Assembly: GCF_025964975.1 (NCBI RefSeq)
Contig: NZ_JAOPXV010000103.1
Location: 1-49,768 of the forward strand
Length of the DNA stretch: 49,768 bases
From: Nocardioides sp.
Lineage (GTDB): Bacteria > Actinomycetota > Actinomycetes > Propionibacteriales > Nocardioidaceae
Reading direction: 5' to 3'
The position numbers and the translations under genes are program-made. Below, piece after piece: positions 8,520-18,877 of this stretch; the first letter of the stretch is position 1; each line of letters starts with the position of its first letter. Under the pieces are notes generated by a model, which had not been told where the DNA came from, did no database searches, and saw only the letters and a program-made list of their open reading frames with translations.

Positions 8520-10331
8520 CTAGCTGACGTCGTCGACGGCGTCGGGGTTGGTGCAGATCACTGTGTCGCTGGGCGTGTAGGTCGTGTGGAACACCTCGGG
8601 CTCGCGGGTCTCGGTGTTGGCGCCCGCCGGCTCGAAGTAGCGGGTGACGTCGATCTCGAAGCCGCCGTACCCCTCGTTGCTGTGGCACTCGAGGGTGTCG
8701 ACGCGACGCACCTTGGCGTTGGTGACGTTGTAGCGCTCGGACTCCGCGGCAGTGATGTTCCAGTGCTTCGTGGAATACATCGACACCGTGACGACACCGC
8801 TCGACGTGGGCGTGGCCGGGGTGACGTTGGCGTAGATCAGCACGCCGTAAGGGGTGTCGTTGCGGAACTGGAGGTCCACCGAGCCCCAGGCAACGGTGGC
8901 CTCGCGGCCGACTGGGTAGCGGTCGATGTAGAACGAGTGGGGTTTGTGCTCGACGTCCTCAAGGCCGGCGAAGAACATCGCGTTGAAGGTCGTGGTCGCC
9001 ATCTGCGAGACGCCGCCGCCGAGGTCGGTGACCAGGATGCCGTCCTGGATGATGTAGCCCTCGGTGAAGCCGTTGGCGCGGGTCCGCTCCCCCACGGTGC
9101 CGTTGAGGCTGAAGGTCTCCCCCGGCTTGAGCACCGTGCCGTTGACCAGCTCGGCGGCCCGGCCGATGTTGACATTGCGGTATTCGGCGTACGGGTAGTA
9201 GGTCGTGAACGTCGAGACGCGTTCCTTGATCTGCAGGTCGCGAGCCTCCTGGGTGGTGAAGTCCGGTTGGGCGACCTTCGCGTCCACGGTGAGCGTGCGC
9301 TGGCCCTCGGGGGCTGCCACGAGCTCCAGGAAGCCCGCCTCGACCTGCTTCTGGTCGAACGTGACGCCGGGCTGGGCGGGGATGACCTTGGGGCTGCCAC
9401 CGACGAGCGCGACCGTGGCGTCGACGGGCGCCCCCTCGGTGACCACGTTGGTCGAGAGCAGCTCACCCAGCTTCGCGCCGTCAAGTCGGGGGACGAGCTT
9501 GCCGTCGACCGGCTCCAGGCTCAGGGCTCCGGTGTAGTCCGCCGGGGAGAGCTTGACCGCCGACTCCTCGAAGCTCAGCGTGACCGAGCCCGACACGGCG
9601 GGGTTGGCGAACGTCTCGCGCGCCTCCGTGATGTCTGCCTGGTCGATCTCCGGGGTCGCCTGCGTCATCGTGAGCGCGGGCGTCGTGCCGTCCTCGCTGA
9701 GGTATGCCGACACCAGCGCGTCGCGCGCCGCCGTCCGGTCGAGCTTCTTGCCGACCAGCGGGGTGACCGTCGTGATCGACCCGCCGTCGAAGCCGAGCGC
9801 GCCCTCGCGCGGAGCCCGGCCGAACTGCTCGTCCAGGCTGGCCACGGTCTGCGCGAATGCGGCGCCGTCCACGGTGACCTCCGCCTCGAGGTCCTCGCCC
9901 CCGGTGAAGTAGTTCCACAGCCAGACCGGGTCCCAGGTGCGCTCGCCGCCGGCCTCGGCCACGGAGGCCTCGTAGTCCACGGAGATGCCGGCAGCATCCG
10001 GATCGACACTCGTGCGTTTGCCGTCGATCGTCAGCTCGATCGGGCCGGAGACCCGCTCCGCCAATCCTGCCTGGAGTCGCTGGGCCGCCTCGGCCTTCGG
10101 GTGACCACCGATACTGACGCCGGAGACGGTGGTGCCGCGGGGCACCTTGTCCGCAGCGGCGTAGTAGGCACCGGCGTACGCCCCGCCGATCAGCAGCCCG
10201 AGACCGAGCAACAACCACAGGACGACGCGGCCCCCGGACTTGTCCTGGGCAGCGTCGTCGGCGTCGCGGGAGAGAATCGGCACGCGTCCGATCCTAGGTT
10301 CAACTCTCAAGAAGCCCCTGATCGTCGCCAC
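8520..10331 (-). CDS. VanW family protein with N-terminal TM and peptidoglycan-binding-like domains
   Basis: VVLWLLLGLGLLIGGAYAGAYYAA TM; VanW-like LNGTVGERTRANGFTEGYIIQDGILVTDLGGGVSQMATTTFNAMFFAGL. Confidence 0.85.
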   Translation of the reverse strand: MATIRGFLRVEPRIGRVPILSRDADDAAQDKSGGRVVLWLLLGLGLLIGGAYAGAYYAAADKVPRGTTVSGVSIGGHPKAEAAQRLQAGLAERVSGPIELTIDGKRTSVDPDAAGISVDYEASVAEAGGERTWDPVWLWNYFTGGEDLEAEVTVDGAAFAQTVASLDEQFGRAPREGALGFDGGSITTVTPLVGKKLDRTAARDALVSAYLSEDGTTPALTMTQATPEIDQADITEARETFANPAVSGSVTLSFEESAVKLSPADYTGALSLEPVDGKLVPRLDGAKLGELLSTNVVTEGAPVDATVALVGGSPKVIPAQPGVTFDQKQVEAGFLELVAAPEGQRTLTVDAKVAQPDFTTQEARDLQIKERVSTFTTYYPYAEYRNVNIGRAAELVNGTVLKPGETFSLNGTVGERTRANGFTEGYIIQDGILVTDLGGGVSQMATTTFNAMFFAGLEDVEHKPHSFYIDRYPVGREATVAWGSVDLQFRNDTPYGVLIYANVTPATPTSSGVVTVSMYSTKHWNITAAESERYNVTNAKVRRVDTLECHSNEGYGGFEIDVTRYFEPAGANTETREPEVFHTTYTPSDTVICTNPDAVDDVS

Positions 10332-10671
10332 GGCTCCGACGCGACGATCCCGGCCGGGGCAGCGTCGTCAACGCGGTCAGGAACAACAGGAAAGAGCCGC
10401 CGATCAGGGTGTAGCCCGACCCGGAGGCCGCGATCAGGTAGTCACCCTCCGTGCGCGGCAGGACGGCGTACGCGATCGCCCCGAACCACCCCAGCATGAA
10501 GGCGAACCGACGGCTCCCGCCGGGCAGGGCGAGCGTCGCCAGCGCGGCTGCCGCGAGACCCAGCACGAGGCCCCACCAGCGCTGGTGGACCAAGGTGGCG
10601 GCGAGTGCCGCAGACGCCCCGAGGACGAGCAGCGCGACGGCCAATGCGAGACGGACGAGAAGCACGGCCAC
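10300..10671 (-). CDS. small integral membrane protein (DUF6113-like)
   Basis: 123 aa with four hydrophobic segments, directly downstream of the mshB-like gene. Confidence 0.6.
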   Translation of the reverse strand: MAVLLVRLALAVALLVLGASAALAATLVHQRWWGLVLGLAAAALATLALPGGSRRFAFMLGWFGAIAYAVLPRTEGDYLIAASGSGYTLIGGSFLLFLTALTTLPRPGSSRRSRGDDQGLLES

Positions 10672-11577
10672 TCACAGACCGGCGAAGAGGTCCGTCTCCT
10701 TGCCGTCCTCGCCGACGGGTCCGCGCTCACCCTTGACCAGGACGTAGAACTCGTCGCCCCAGAAGGCATGGCCCGACTCGGCGCCCGCGAAGAACGGCCC
10801 GTCCGCGTCGACCTGGGTGCGGTGCAGCTTCAACGCGTCCATCTTGGTGTGGACGAACTCGGTGCCATCGACCCGAGCCGCGATCAGGTCATCAGGCGTG
10901 ACGAACGGGCCCATCTCGCCATCCGGGTCCATCCCCTCGAACGTGGAGGTGTCCCCCGCCTCGCGCAGCTGGCGGATGCTGTCGCGCATCCGCGACTCGC
11001 TCATCGCGCACCAGTAGATCTTGGCCACGTCGTGGGACTCGCCGAGGTGGAGCTTGTAGGTCGGAGCGGCCGCCAGCACTGCGGCGTACATCGCGACGCG
11101 GTGGGCCTGGATGTGGTCGGGGTGGCCGTAGCCCCCGAACTCGTTGTAGGTGACGAGGACCTGGGGGCGGACGTCGCGGATCACCGTGACCAGCTCGTCG
11201 GCGGCCTCGGTGAGGTCGGCGTTCCAGAAGGCGTTGTCGGGCACGAACTCGCCCGCCACGGCGTGACCGTCGGCGTGCCAGGCCATCCCCGAGTCGTGGA
11301 AGCGCCCGAAGCCGCCGAGCCAGCGGTGGTCGGTGACGCCCAGGTGCGCCATCGCGGCCGCGATCTCGCCTCTGCGGTGCTCCCCCAGCCCGCCGTCCTT
11401 GTCGTAGGCCAGGTGCGCCAGCTCGGGGACCAGCACCTCGCCCATCTCACCCGCGGTGCAGGTCACGAGTGTCACGCCGCGGCCCTGGGCGGCATAGAGG
11501 GCCATCGTCGCCCCGTTGTTGATCGTCTCGTCGTCGGGGTGCGCGTGCACGAAAACGGCGCGCTGATCTGCGGTCAT
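10672..11577 (-). CDS. mshB: PIG-L deacetylase, MshB-like (GlcNAc-Ins deacetylase)
   Basis: VHAHPDDETINNGATMALYAAQGRGVTLVTCTAGEMGE ... GYGHPDHIQAHRV. Confidence 0.88.
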   Translation of the reverse strand: MTADQRAVFVHAHPDDETINNGATMALYAAQGRGVTLVTCTAGEMGEVLVPELAHLAYDKDGGLGEHRRGEIAAAMAHLGVTDHRWLGGFGRFHDSGMAWHADGHAVAGEFVPDNAFWNADLTEAADELVTVIRDVRPQVLVTYNEFGGYGHPDHIQAHRVAMYAAVLAAAPTYKLHLGESHDVAKIYWCAMSESRMRDSIRQLREAGDTSTFEGMDPDGEMGPFVTPDDLIAARVDGTEFVHTKMDALKLHRTQVDADGPFFAGAESGHAFWGDEFYVLVKGERGPVGEDGKETDLFAGL

Positions 11578-11581
11578 GCCG

Positions 11582-11857
11582 TCAGCCTAGGGGCTTCTTG
11601 ATGCGCTTCGGCGCCGCCGGCAGGTCGAGCGGCGGCACGACGGGCGCGGGAGCCTCGGAGTCCAGCCAGCCGTCGAACTCGTCGACCGCGAGCTCCACCA
11701 GGAGCTCGGGCGCATCTGTCACGACGGCCCACGGATGCCCCTCGTCGTCGTCCTCACCGGACAGTCGCTCGCGCTCGGCGCTCGCCTCGAAGCCTTGGGC
11801 CACCAGTCGGCCGACGGCCTCACGCGCGTCGTCCTCGTCGAAGAAGATCGCCCTCAC
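11582..11857 (-). CDS. small hypothetical protein
   Basis: GTG-started reading VRAIFFDEDDAREAVGRLVAQGFEASAERERLSG...KRIKKPLG; 4-nt overlap with the upstream nudix gene. Confidence 0.6.
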   Translation of the reverse strand: MRAIFFDEDDAREAVGRLVAQGFEASAERERLSGEDDDEGHPWAVVTDAPELLVELAVDEFDGWLDSEAPAPVVPPLDLPAAPKRIKKPLG

Positions 11858-12252
11858 GAGATCATCCTCCCCCGCAACGCCGGCAGGAACGGCCGGTCCG
11901 GCTCCAGCCAGTCCACGTCGTCGAGCTCGTCGGGCCCGACCCAGCGGACGTGGTCGTGCTCCGTGGGCGCCGGCTCCCCCTCGACGAGTACGGCGCACGC
12001 GACCCACAGCTCGTGGGTCTCACCGATCAGGGCCTTGCCGGGGAGCCAGCCCGTGACCTCGATCCGGCAGCCGAGCTCCTCGGCGATCTCCCGGACGAGC
12101 GCCTCCTCGGGCGACTCGTCGGGCTCCACCTTGCCGCCGGGGAACTCCCACCGCCCGGCCAGCTCGGCCGGGGAAGTGCGTCGGGCGGCGAAGACGGCTC
12201 CGTCGCGGACGATCGCCGCGCCGACGACGTGGGTGCGCGTCGGGTCGGTCAC
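11854..12252 (-). CDS. NUDIX hydrolase, MutT-like
   Basis: Nudix box GKVEPDESPEEALVREIAEELG; GTG start VTDPTRTHVVG at 12252 rather than the long ORF start. Confidence 0.85.
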   Translation of the reverse strand: MTDPTRTHVVGAAIVRDGAVFAARRTSPAELAGRWEFPGGKVEPDESPEEALVREIAEELGCRIEVTGWLPGKALIGETHELWVACAVLVEGEPAPTEHDHVRWVGPDELDDVDWLEPDRPFLPALRGRMIS

Positions 12253-12276
12253 GGAGGCGAGATTACGGTGGGTCGT

Positions 12277-13413
12277 ATGCGTCCTCCCGCTGAGCCTGCC
12301 CCCGAAGGCGCGTCCGAGCCCGTCACCACGCCTTATGTCGAGGGCGTCCACCTTCAGCGTACGGACGAGAACGTCCGGGAGATCGAGGCCCTGGCGGCGG
12401 TGCTCGGGCAGCCGGCCGGGCTCGACGGGCTGCTCGGGGACTTGAAGTACCAGGCTCGTCGCAGCCGGATCCCCGCACGCCTGCTGGGTCGGGCGGTCAG
12501 TGAGGCCTACACGTGGAACGACTACGACCAGCGTGACCGTCAGTGGTATCCCCAGGGCATCTCGACCTCTGCCGACGCGTCCGACACCGAGACGGTCGAG
12601 GGTCGACGGGTGCTCGTGGCGACGTGGTACTCCACCGGCCGGGACGGCGTGAAGCGCGGTTCCCGCGTCACCTTCCTCGACCTCGAGACCCTGGAGTACC
12701 GCCACGTCCTGCTGGTGATCCCCGTCTTCGACAAAGCCGGCAACCTCACCCTCCGCCCCATGAACATCCACGCCGGCGGCATCGTCTGGGCCGGCCAGTG
12801 GCTCCACGTCGCCGCGACCAGGCGCGGCTTCGTGACGGCCCGGGTCGACGACATCATGCGGGTCGCCGGCGATGAGGACCGCCCCGACGAGATCGGCGTC
12901 GAGGGGCGCCGCGTCGCCTCCTTCGGCCACCGCTACGTCCTCCCCGTGCGCGCCACCTACAAGGCCCTCACCGACGACGGCCACCGGAAGCTCCGTTACT
13001 CCTTCGCCTCCCTCGACCGGGGCACGGACCCGCCGGCCGTGGTGGCTGGCGAGTACAACACCGGCTCGGACATCAGCCGGCTCGCGCGCTACCAGCTCGA
13101 CCCGGACACCTGGCAGCTCCAGACCGGTGACGACGGGTTCTCCCGACCCCTCGAGATCGACGAGGGCGGCGTGGTGCAGATGCAGGGCGTGGCGCTCGCC
13201 GGCGGTCGCTACCACGCCACCGTCTCCCACGGCCCCTTCATGCCCGGCACCATCTATGCCGGCGCGTCGGGCCGCCTCAAGCCGAAACGGCTGGCCCTGC
13301 CGATGGGTCCGGAGGACCTGTCCTACTGGCCCTCCACCGACATGCTCTGGTCGCTGACCGAGCACCCGCGCCGCCGCTGGATCGTGGCGATGAAGCGCTC
13401 GGCCTTCGACTAG
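12277..13413 (+). CDS. conserved hypothetical protein
   Basis: ATG at 12277 (MRPPAEPAPEGASEP); coherent protein (VATWYSTGRDGVKRGSRVTFLDLETLEYRHVLLVIP). Confidence 0.65.
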   Translation: MRPPAEPAPEGASEPVTTPYVEGVHLQRTDENVREIEALAAVLGQPAGLDGLLGDLKYQARRSRIPARLLGRAVSEAYTWNDYDQRDRQWYPQGISTSADASDTETVEGRRVLVATWYSTGRDGVKRGSRVTFLDLETLEYRHVLLVIPVFDKAGNLTLRPMNIHAGGIVWAGQWLHVAATRRGFVTARVDDIMRVAGDEDRPDEIGVEGRRVASFGHRYVLPVRATYKALTDDGHRKLRYSFASLDRGTDPPAVVAGEYNTGSDISRLARYQLDPDTWQLQTGDDGFSRPLEIDEGGVVQMQGVALAGGRYHATVSHGPFMPGTIYAGASGRLKPKRLALPMGPEDLSYWPSTDMLWSLTEHPRRRWIVAMKRSAFD

Positions 13414-13422
13414 ACCCCTCGC

Positions 13423-15711
13423 CTAGCGCTCAGCAGCCACGCCGCCCGCGAGCGGCCGGGCCGGCAGCGGCGAGGAGTGCTCGCTCACGCCGTACCTCGT
13501 GTGCACCTTCTTCAGCCACCCCGGCGCCCACCAGTTCCAGCCCCCCAGCATCGTCATGGTGGCGGGCACGATCACCATCCGCACGATGGTCGCGTCGATG
13601 AGTACGGCGACCGCCAGCGCGAGCCCGGTCTGCTTGATCACCAACATGTCCCCCGCCGCGAAGCCGGCGAAGACGATCACCATGATCAGCGCCGCCGAGG
13701 TGATGATGCGCCCCGAGCGCTGCAGCCCGAGCCGGACCGCGGTGTCGTCGTCGTGCCCCTGCTCGTGCAGCTCGATGATGCGGGCGAGCAGGAACACCTC
13801 GTAGTCCATCGACAGCCCGAAGCCGAAGGCCAGCACCAGCAACGGGATGACGGACTCGATGCCGCCGGCGGAGTCGAAGCGGAGCACCGACTCGAGGTGG
13901 CCGTACTGGAAGACCCAGACCAGGATCCCGAGGCTGGCGCCGAGGGAGACGACGTTGAGGACGAGGGCCTTCAGCGGCAGCACCACGCTGCCCGTGAGCA
14001 GGAACAGCAGCAGGAACGTCGCACTGCCCAGCCAGAGCGCGACCCACGGAGCCCGGTCGATCACCGAGTCGGTGAAGTCATGGAGGGACGCAGCCTGCCC
14101 GCTGGCCCAGATCGGGAACCCGGGATCGGCTGCCATCAGCGTGCGCGAGACCTCGCGAGCCGGGTCGTCCAGCGCGCCGCCGTCGGTCCGGACGCCGAAC
14201 GAGACCAGGCCGCCGCCGTCGGGGTCACTGCCCGCCGCCTCGACCTCGTCCGGATAGGGCCCCAGCTCGACCACGGGGTCAACACCGGTCACCCCGTCGA
14301 GGGCCTCGATCTCCGGCACCCAGACCGCGACCTGGTCGGGGGTCGCCTGCGCGACCACCGTGACACCGGGCGCAGCCAGCGCGGGGTAGTCCTGGTCGAG
14401 CGCCTCGAAGAAGACGCGCTGCTCGGCGTCGGCGGGCAGCAGCTCCACGCCCGAGGTGTTGAGGCGCAGGTCCAGGGCCGGCAGCGCGAGGAGGACGAGC
14501 ACGGCGACGCTGGCCAGCATGGTGAGCCCCGGGCGGCGCTGGCCGGCGGCAGCGAGTCGGCTGAAGACCCCCTCGTCGGGGGACACCTCGACACCGCGTC
14601 GCCGTCCCAGCCGCTTCGCCCCGAGCGCGCACAGGGCCGGCACCAGGGTGAGCGCCACGACGAGAGCGACGACCACGACCGAGACACCGGCGGCACCGAT
14701 CGCACGCATCACCTGCGCCTCGAAGAACAACAACCCCGACAACGAGATGCCGACGATCAGCGCCGAGAACAAGATGGTGCGCCCCGCGGTCGCCACGGCC
14801 CCCGCCACCGCGTCCTCCACCTGCTGGCGGCTCAGGTCGTGGGGCGCCACCCCGGGGGCGACGACAGCGAGCTCCTCGCGGAACCTGCTCACCATCAACA
14901 ACCCGTAGTCCACGGACAGGCCGAGCCCCATGACGGTGACGATGTTCACCACCGACGCGTCGAGCGAGATCACGTGCGAGAAGCCGAGGAGGATCGCCAG
15001 TCCGCCGGAGATCGCCGAGATCGCCCCCATGATCGGCATGCCGGCCGCCACGAACCCGCCGAACACGAAGACCATCAGCAGCAGCGACAGGGGGAGGGCG
15101 ATGCCCTCGCCGGTGGTGAGGTCTGCCTCGATCTGGCTGACGATGTCCTCGACCAGCAGTCCCGTGCCGCCGACGGAGAGCTTCTCGGCGTACGGCGACA
15201 GCAGCTCGTCACCGGACCGCGTCAGCTCCGCGACGACCGCGTCCTGCGTCGGGCTGCCCGCGCCCCCGCTGGTCTCGGCGACGATCACGAAGGAACCGCT
15301 CGCCGTCTCGTTGCCTGCAACGAAGACCAGCGACGTGGGGTCGCGAGGCCACCCGGGCATGGTCATAGGGGCGTCTACCCGGCCCACCCCGTCGATGGCA
15401 CGCACCCGGGCGACGACCTCCTCGGCAGCGTCGGCCACCGCCGGGTCGAGCACGTCGACGCCGTCCACCCGGAGCATCACGCTGAGGCCGCGGTCACGGG
15501 ATGCGTTGAGCAGCTCCCGTCCGGTCTGCGCCTCGCCGGGAGCCTCCGTGTCGCCGGACTCCAGGCGGTCGAACAACGACTCGTTGCCCAGCAGCCCGAG
15601 GCTGGTGACGAAGCCCAGCACCATCAGCACGAGCCAAGTGCCCACACAACGCCACCGGTGCCGGGCGGCGCTTCGGCCGAGCCGGAACAGGAGGGGTTCG
15701 CGCGCGGTCAC
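13423..15711 (-). CDS. MMPL family (RND-type) transporter
   Basis: 762 aa, 12-TM pattern with two repeats; GLSVDYGLLMVSRFREEL and GLSMDYEVFLLARI motifs. Confidence 0.9.
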   Translation of the reverse strand: MTAREPLLFRLGRSAARHRWRCVGTWLVLMVLGFVTSLGLLGNESLFDRLESGDTEAPGEAQTGRELLNASRDRGLSVMLRVDGVDVLDPAVADAAEEVVARVRAIDGVGRVDAPMTMPGWPRDPTSLVFVAGNETASGSFVIVAETSGGAGSPTQDAVVAELTRSGDELLSPYAEKLSVGGTGLLVEDIVSQIEADLTTGEGIALPLSLLLMVFVFGGFVAAGMPIMGAISAISGGLAILLGFSHVISLDASVVNIVTVMGLGLSVDYGLLMVSRFREELAVVAPGVAPHDLSRQQVEDAVAGAVATAGRTILFSALIVGISLSGLLFFEAQVMRAIGAAGVSVVVVALVVALTLVPALCALGAKRLGRRRGVEVSPDEGVFSRLAAAGQRRPGLTMLASVAVLVLLALPALDLRLNTSGVELLPADAEQRVFFEALDQDYPALAAPGVTVVAQATPDQVAVWVPEIEALDGVTGVDPVVELGPYPDEVEAAGSDPDGGGLVSFGVRTDGGALDDPAREVSRTLMAADPGFPIWASGQAASLHDFTDSVIDRAPWVALWLGSATFLLLFLLTGSVVLPLKALVLNVVSLGASLGILVWVFQYGHLESVLRFDSAGGIESVIPLLVLAFGFGLSMDYEVFLLARIIELHEQGHDDDTAVRLGLQRSGRIITSAALIMVIVFAGFAAGDMLVIKQTGLALAVAVLIDATIVRMVIVPATMTMLGGWNWWAPGWLKKVHTRYGVSEHSSPLPARPLAGGVAAER

Positions 15712-15736
15712 GGCGCAAGACTCCCAGACGGTCGGC

Positions 15737-16573
15737 TCAGGTCGTGCGGGCCCCGGGCAGGTCCATGATCCGCGGCATCCGCGCGAGCTGGCGCCCCTGC
15801 GCCACGAGCCGGTCGGCGGAGTCCCACACCTCGCAGTCCTCCTCGAACATCCCGCCCGCCATGTTGCGGGTGCGGTGCGAGACCCGGAGCCAGCCGGGGG
15901 CCGGCTTGGCTCGGACGTGGGCGGTCAGCTCGAGGGTTGGCGCCCAGCCGGGCATGCCGAGGTCGAAGGTCACCGGGGGCAGGGCATCGAGGACCATCAG
16001 CAGCTGGACGGGGTCGGGGTCGCGCTCCCCGTTCAGGCGGAACCATGCCTGCATCACCCCGTTGCCGCTGGGCCGCCCGATGGCCCACCCGGCGCACGCC
16101 GGGTCGAAGCGCATGTCGAAGCGACCCATCACCGGCGCGAGCTCGAGCACCTCGGGCGGCGCCATGGAGCCGGGCACGCACTCCTCGAGCGGCGGCATCG
16201 TCGGCGGGGTCGCGGTGGTCCGGACGTCGTCTGCGTCACGGTCGAGGTCGCCGTACGTCGCAAGCACGGTGATGCGTATCTCGCCGTCCTGCACCAGGTC
16301 GGCCGCGAGGGTGGCGACGCTGCCGCCCTCGCGCAGCACGCGCGTCGACACGGTGGCGGGCCCGGGCACGGTGGCCGAGAGGTAGTAGGCGCTGACCGCG
16401 AGGGGGTCCGGCTTGCCGGGCGCGGCCTGACTGAGGGCATTGCCGATGGTGGCCAGGAGATAGCCGCCGTTCACTCCCCCGCCGACGACCCAGCCGGCGG
16501 ACAGGTCTGCGGCGAAGACGCCGTCTCCGGTCGGCGTGACTGCGATGTGGTCGTCCCACTCGATGTTCGACAT
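15737..16573 (-). CDS. thioesterase family protein (acyl-CoA thioesterase-like double hotdog)
   Basis: GGVNGGYLLATIGNALSQA, DLGMPGWAPTLELTAHVRAKPAPGWLRV. Confidence 0.8.
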   Translation of the reverse strand: MSNIEWDDHIAVTPTGDGVFAADLSAGWVVGGGVNGGYLLATIGNALSQAAPGKPDPLAVSAYYLSATVPGPATVSTRVLREGGSVATLAADLVQDGEIRITVLATYGDLDRDADDVRTTATPPTMPPLEECVPGSMAPPEVLELAPVMGRFDMRFDPACAGWAIGRPSGNGVMQAWFRLNGERDPDPVQLLMVLDALPPVTFDLGMPGWAPTLELTAHVRAKPAPGWLRVSHRTRNMAGGMFEEDCEVWDSADRLVAQGRQLARMPRIMDLPGARTT

Positions 16574-16582
16574 GCGGGGAGC

Positions 16583-17950
16583 CTAGGAGGCAGCAGCGAC
16601 GAAGGCGGCCTCGAGGGTCTCGATCTCGGCGTGGAAGGCGGCCAGGATGCGCTCCGGGTCAGCAATGACGGCCGTGTCGGTCTTGAAGCCGATGCGGACG
16701 GTGCCGGCATAGGTGATGATGCACGTCCCGAGCGCCTGCTGACCCGAACCCGGGACCCAGCCCAGGAGCCCCGAAATCCGGGTGCCGGCGAGGTAGCGCG
16801 GCTCCCGCGGGCCCGGGACGTTGGTGGTCACGCCGGCGACCTTGCCGGCGAAGAAGGTGACCAGGGGCCGGTTGAGCCGGTTGCCCAGCCACCCGATCGC
16901 CTGGATCAGGGTGAAGGTGATCGCAGGCTCCGGGGAGGCCTTGATGACGTCCATCCGGCGCTTGGTCTCGGCCAGCCGGGCGAGGGGTGCGCCGGGGCCG
17001 GAGGGCAGGCTCAGCAGGACGAGTGCGAACCGGTTGCCCAGCTCGCGCGGGAGCGGCACGTTGAGGGGGCGGAGATTGACCGGGATCATCGTCGCCAGGT
17101 CGACCGCACGCCCGCCGTGCTCGACCTGGTAGCGGGCGAGCGCGCCGGCGAGGGCTGAGACGAGAACGTCGTTGACCGTCGCGTCGGCGTGGGCCGCGAT
17201 GTCCTTGACCCGCTGCAGCTGCATCGGCTCCGACCACACCGCCCGCTTCTCCGGACCGGCGACGCCGGAGACAGGGCTCTCGGGGTTGCGGGTGAAGAGC
17301 AGCTTCTTCAGCACCCCGACCCCGCTGAACCCCAGCCGCACCCCCGTCCGGAAGCCGGCCCGGACCCGAGCCGGACGGAGGAGCTGCGGCACCTCGGGCG
17401 CGACCCGGCGTGCCGCCTGGACCACCTCGGAGAGCAGGTGGTGACGGCCGTCGGGATGGAAGGAGCCGTCGCGATCGCCCTCCGGGGACAGGTCCGTGAG
17501 GGAGAACAGCACCTGCGTCAACGCGATCCCGTCGGCCAGTGCGTGGTGGAGTCGCACATAGATCGCCGAGCCCTCGGCGAGGCCTTCGATGAGGTGGATG
17601 TCCCACAGCGGACGGTCCCGCGGCAGGGGCGTGGCGAGGAACCTCCCGACATAGTCCTGCAGGGCGGCGTCATCACCCGGCGCGGGCAGCCGCACCTCTC
17701 GGATGTGCTGGCTCAGGTCGAGCTGGCCCACGTCGCGCCAGCGGGGGCGACCCCACTTCCCGCGACCGGGGAGGGGACGACGGGAGAAGACCGGGAAGAG
17801 CTCCAGGAGTCGCGTGCGGATCACGTGCTCGAGCCGCGTCCGGTCGACCGGCCCGTCGAGGAACATCAGGCTCTCGATGACCATCAGGTTCTGCGGACCG
17901 TCCATGTTCAGCCAGACGGCGTCGACGGGGTTGACGCGATGGTCTCTCAC
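16583..17950 (-). CDS. WS/DGAT family wax ester synthase/diacylglycerol O-acyltransferase
   Basis: HHALADGI (HHxxxDG) and VTTNVPGPREPRYLAGTRI motifs. Confidence 0.9.
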   Translation of the reverse strand: MRDHRVNPVDAVWLNMDGPQNLMVIESLMFLDGPVDRTRLEHVIRTRLLELFPVFSRRPLPGRGKWGRPRWRDVGQLDLSQHIREVRLPAPGDDAALQDYVGRFLATPLPRDRPLWDIHLIEGLAEGSAIYVRLHHALADGIALTQVLFSLTDLSPEGDRDGSFHPDGRHHLLSEVVQAARRVAPEVPQLLRPARVRAGFRTGVRLGFSGVGVLKKLLFTRNPESPVSGVAGPEKRAVWSEPMQLQRVKDIAAHADATVNDVLVSALAGALARYQVEHGGRAVDLATMIPVNLRPLNVPLPRELGNRFALVLLSLPSGPGAPLARLAETKRRMDVIKASPEPAITFTLIQAIGWLGNRLNRPLVTFFAGKVAGVTTNVPGPREPRYLAGTRISGLLGWVPGSGQQALGTCIITYAGTVRIGFKTDTAVIADPERILAAFHAEIETLEAAFVAAAS

Positions 17951-18015
17951 CCGCCGAGCCTGTCATGGGGGCCCAAGCCGCGGACGCTGGCCCGGGAGAC
18001 CAGTAAGGTCGCGGC

Positions 18016-18492
18016 GTGGAATCGCCGGACGCCGTACGCTCCGTGCTCGAGCAGACCATCGACATCGCCGCGCCCGTCCACGATGTGTGGGAGCTCGTCA
18101 GCGACGTACGCCGCATGCCCGACTGGAGCCCGCAGGTGACCTCGACCCGGCTGCGGAGCGGCTTCGAGACGTGCGCGCTCGGCGCCCAGTTCACCAACCG
18201 CAACGTGCACGGCGAGCTGGAGTGGACCACGCACGCCGAGATCGTCCGGTTCGAGCCCGAGCACGAGCTCGCCTTCCGGGTGGAGGAGAACTGGGCCGTC
18301 TGGTCCTTCCGCCTCGATCCGACCGACGACGGCACCCGCCTGACCCAGCGCCGGGAGGTGCCGGACGGGATCTCCGACCTCTCTCATGAACTCACCGACG
18401 GCTTCATGGGGGGCCAGGACGCCTTCTCCGAATCGTTGCTCGCCGGCATGGGCGAGACGCTCGCCCGGATCAAGACCGCAGCGGAGGCCTGA
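18016..18492 (+). CDS. SRPBCC family protein
   Basis: IAAPVHDVWELVSDVRRMPDWSPQV. Confidence 0.85.
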   Translation: MESPDAVRSVLEQTIDIAAPVHDVWELVSDVRRMPDWSPQVTSTRLRSGFETCALGAQFTNRNVHGELEWTTHAEIVRFEPEHELAFRVEENWAVWSFRLDPTDDGTRLTQRREVPDGISDLSHELTDGFMGGQDAFSESLLAGMGETLARIKTAAEA

Positions 18493-18493
18493 C

Positions 18494-18616
18494 ATGGACG
18501 ACCAGAGCAACGGCACCGACGGGCAGCCGGGCCGCGACCGGGTCGGGCTGATCGGTGGCGTGGCGGAGCTCCCTGCGCACGTCTTCAGCGTGATCGCACG
18601 AGCCTTCACCCACTGA
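18494..18616 (+). CDS. 40-aa hypothetical protein
   Basis: ATG directly after the SRPBCC stop; MDDQSNGTDGQPGRDRVGLIGGVAELPAHVFSVIARAFTH. Confidence 0.4.
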   Translation: MDDQSNGTDGQPGRDRVGLIGGVAELPAHVFSVIARAFTH

Positions 18617-18877
18617 CCTCGACAGCCGTCGACCGTCAGTCGATGAGCTCGTCGAGGTTGGGGTCGAGCGGGACCGGGGTCAGCGGCGGCACCGGAGCAG
18701 GACCAGGCGTCGGCTCAGGGGTGGGGGTCGTGCTTCGCGGTGCCCCTGACGCGCGATGGCGGCGCGCGGCTGGAGGCCTCGATGGCGGACGTCGAGGCAC
18801 CCTCTGACAGATGACGTGGCCTAGCCCGCTCTGTGGTGAAACGGCCCGGCGGTCCAGCCGTCCCCTACGTTGCGCAC

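Noticed and set aside
8409-10499. 696-aa plus-strand ORF opposite the VanW gene
   Set aside because: Low-complexity Arg/Val/Gly-rich shadow ORF caused by high GC; the minus-strand protein has clear domain structure.
13477-15768. 763-aa plus-strand ORF opposite the MMPL gene
   Set aside because: Antisense shadow ORF (H/R/D/E-rich, no motif); MMPL on the minus strand is convincing.
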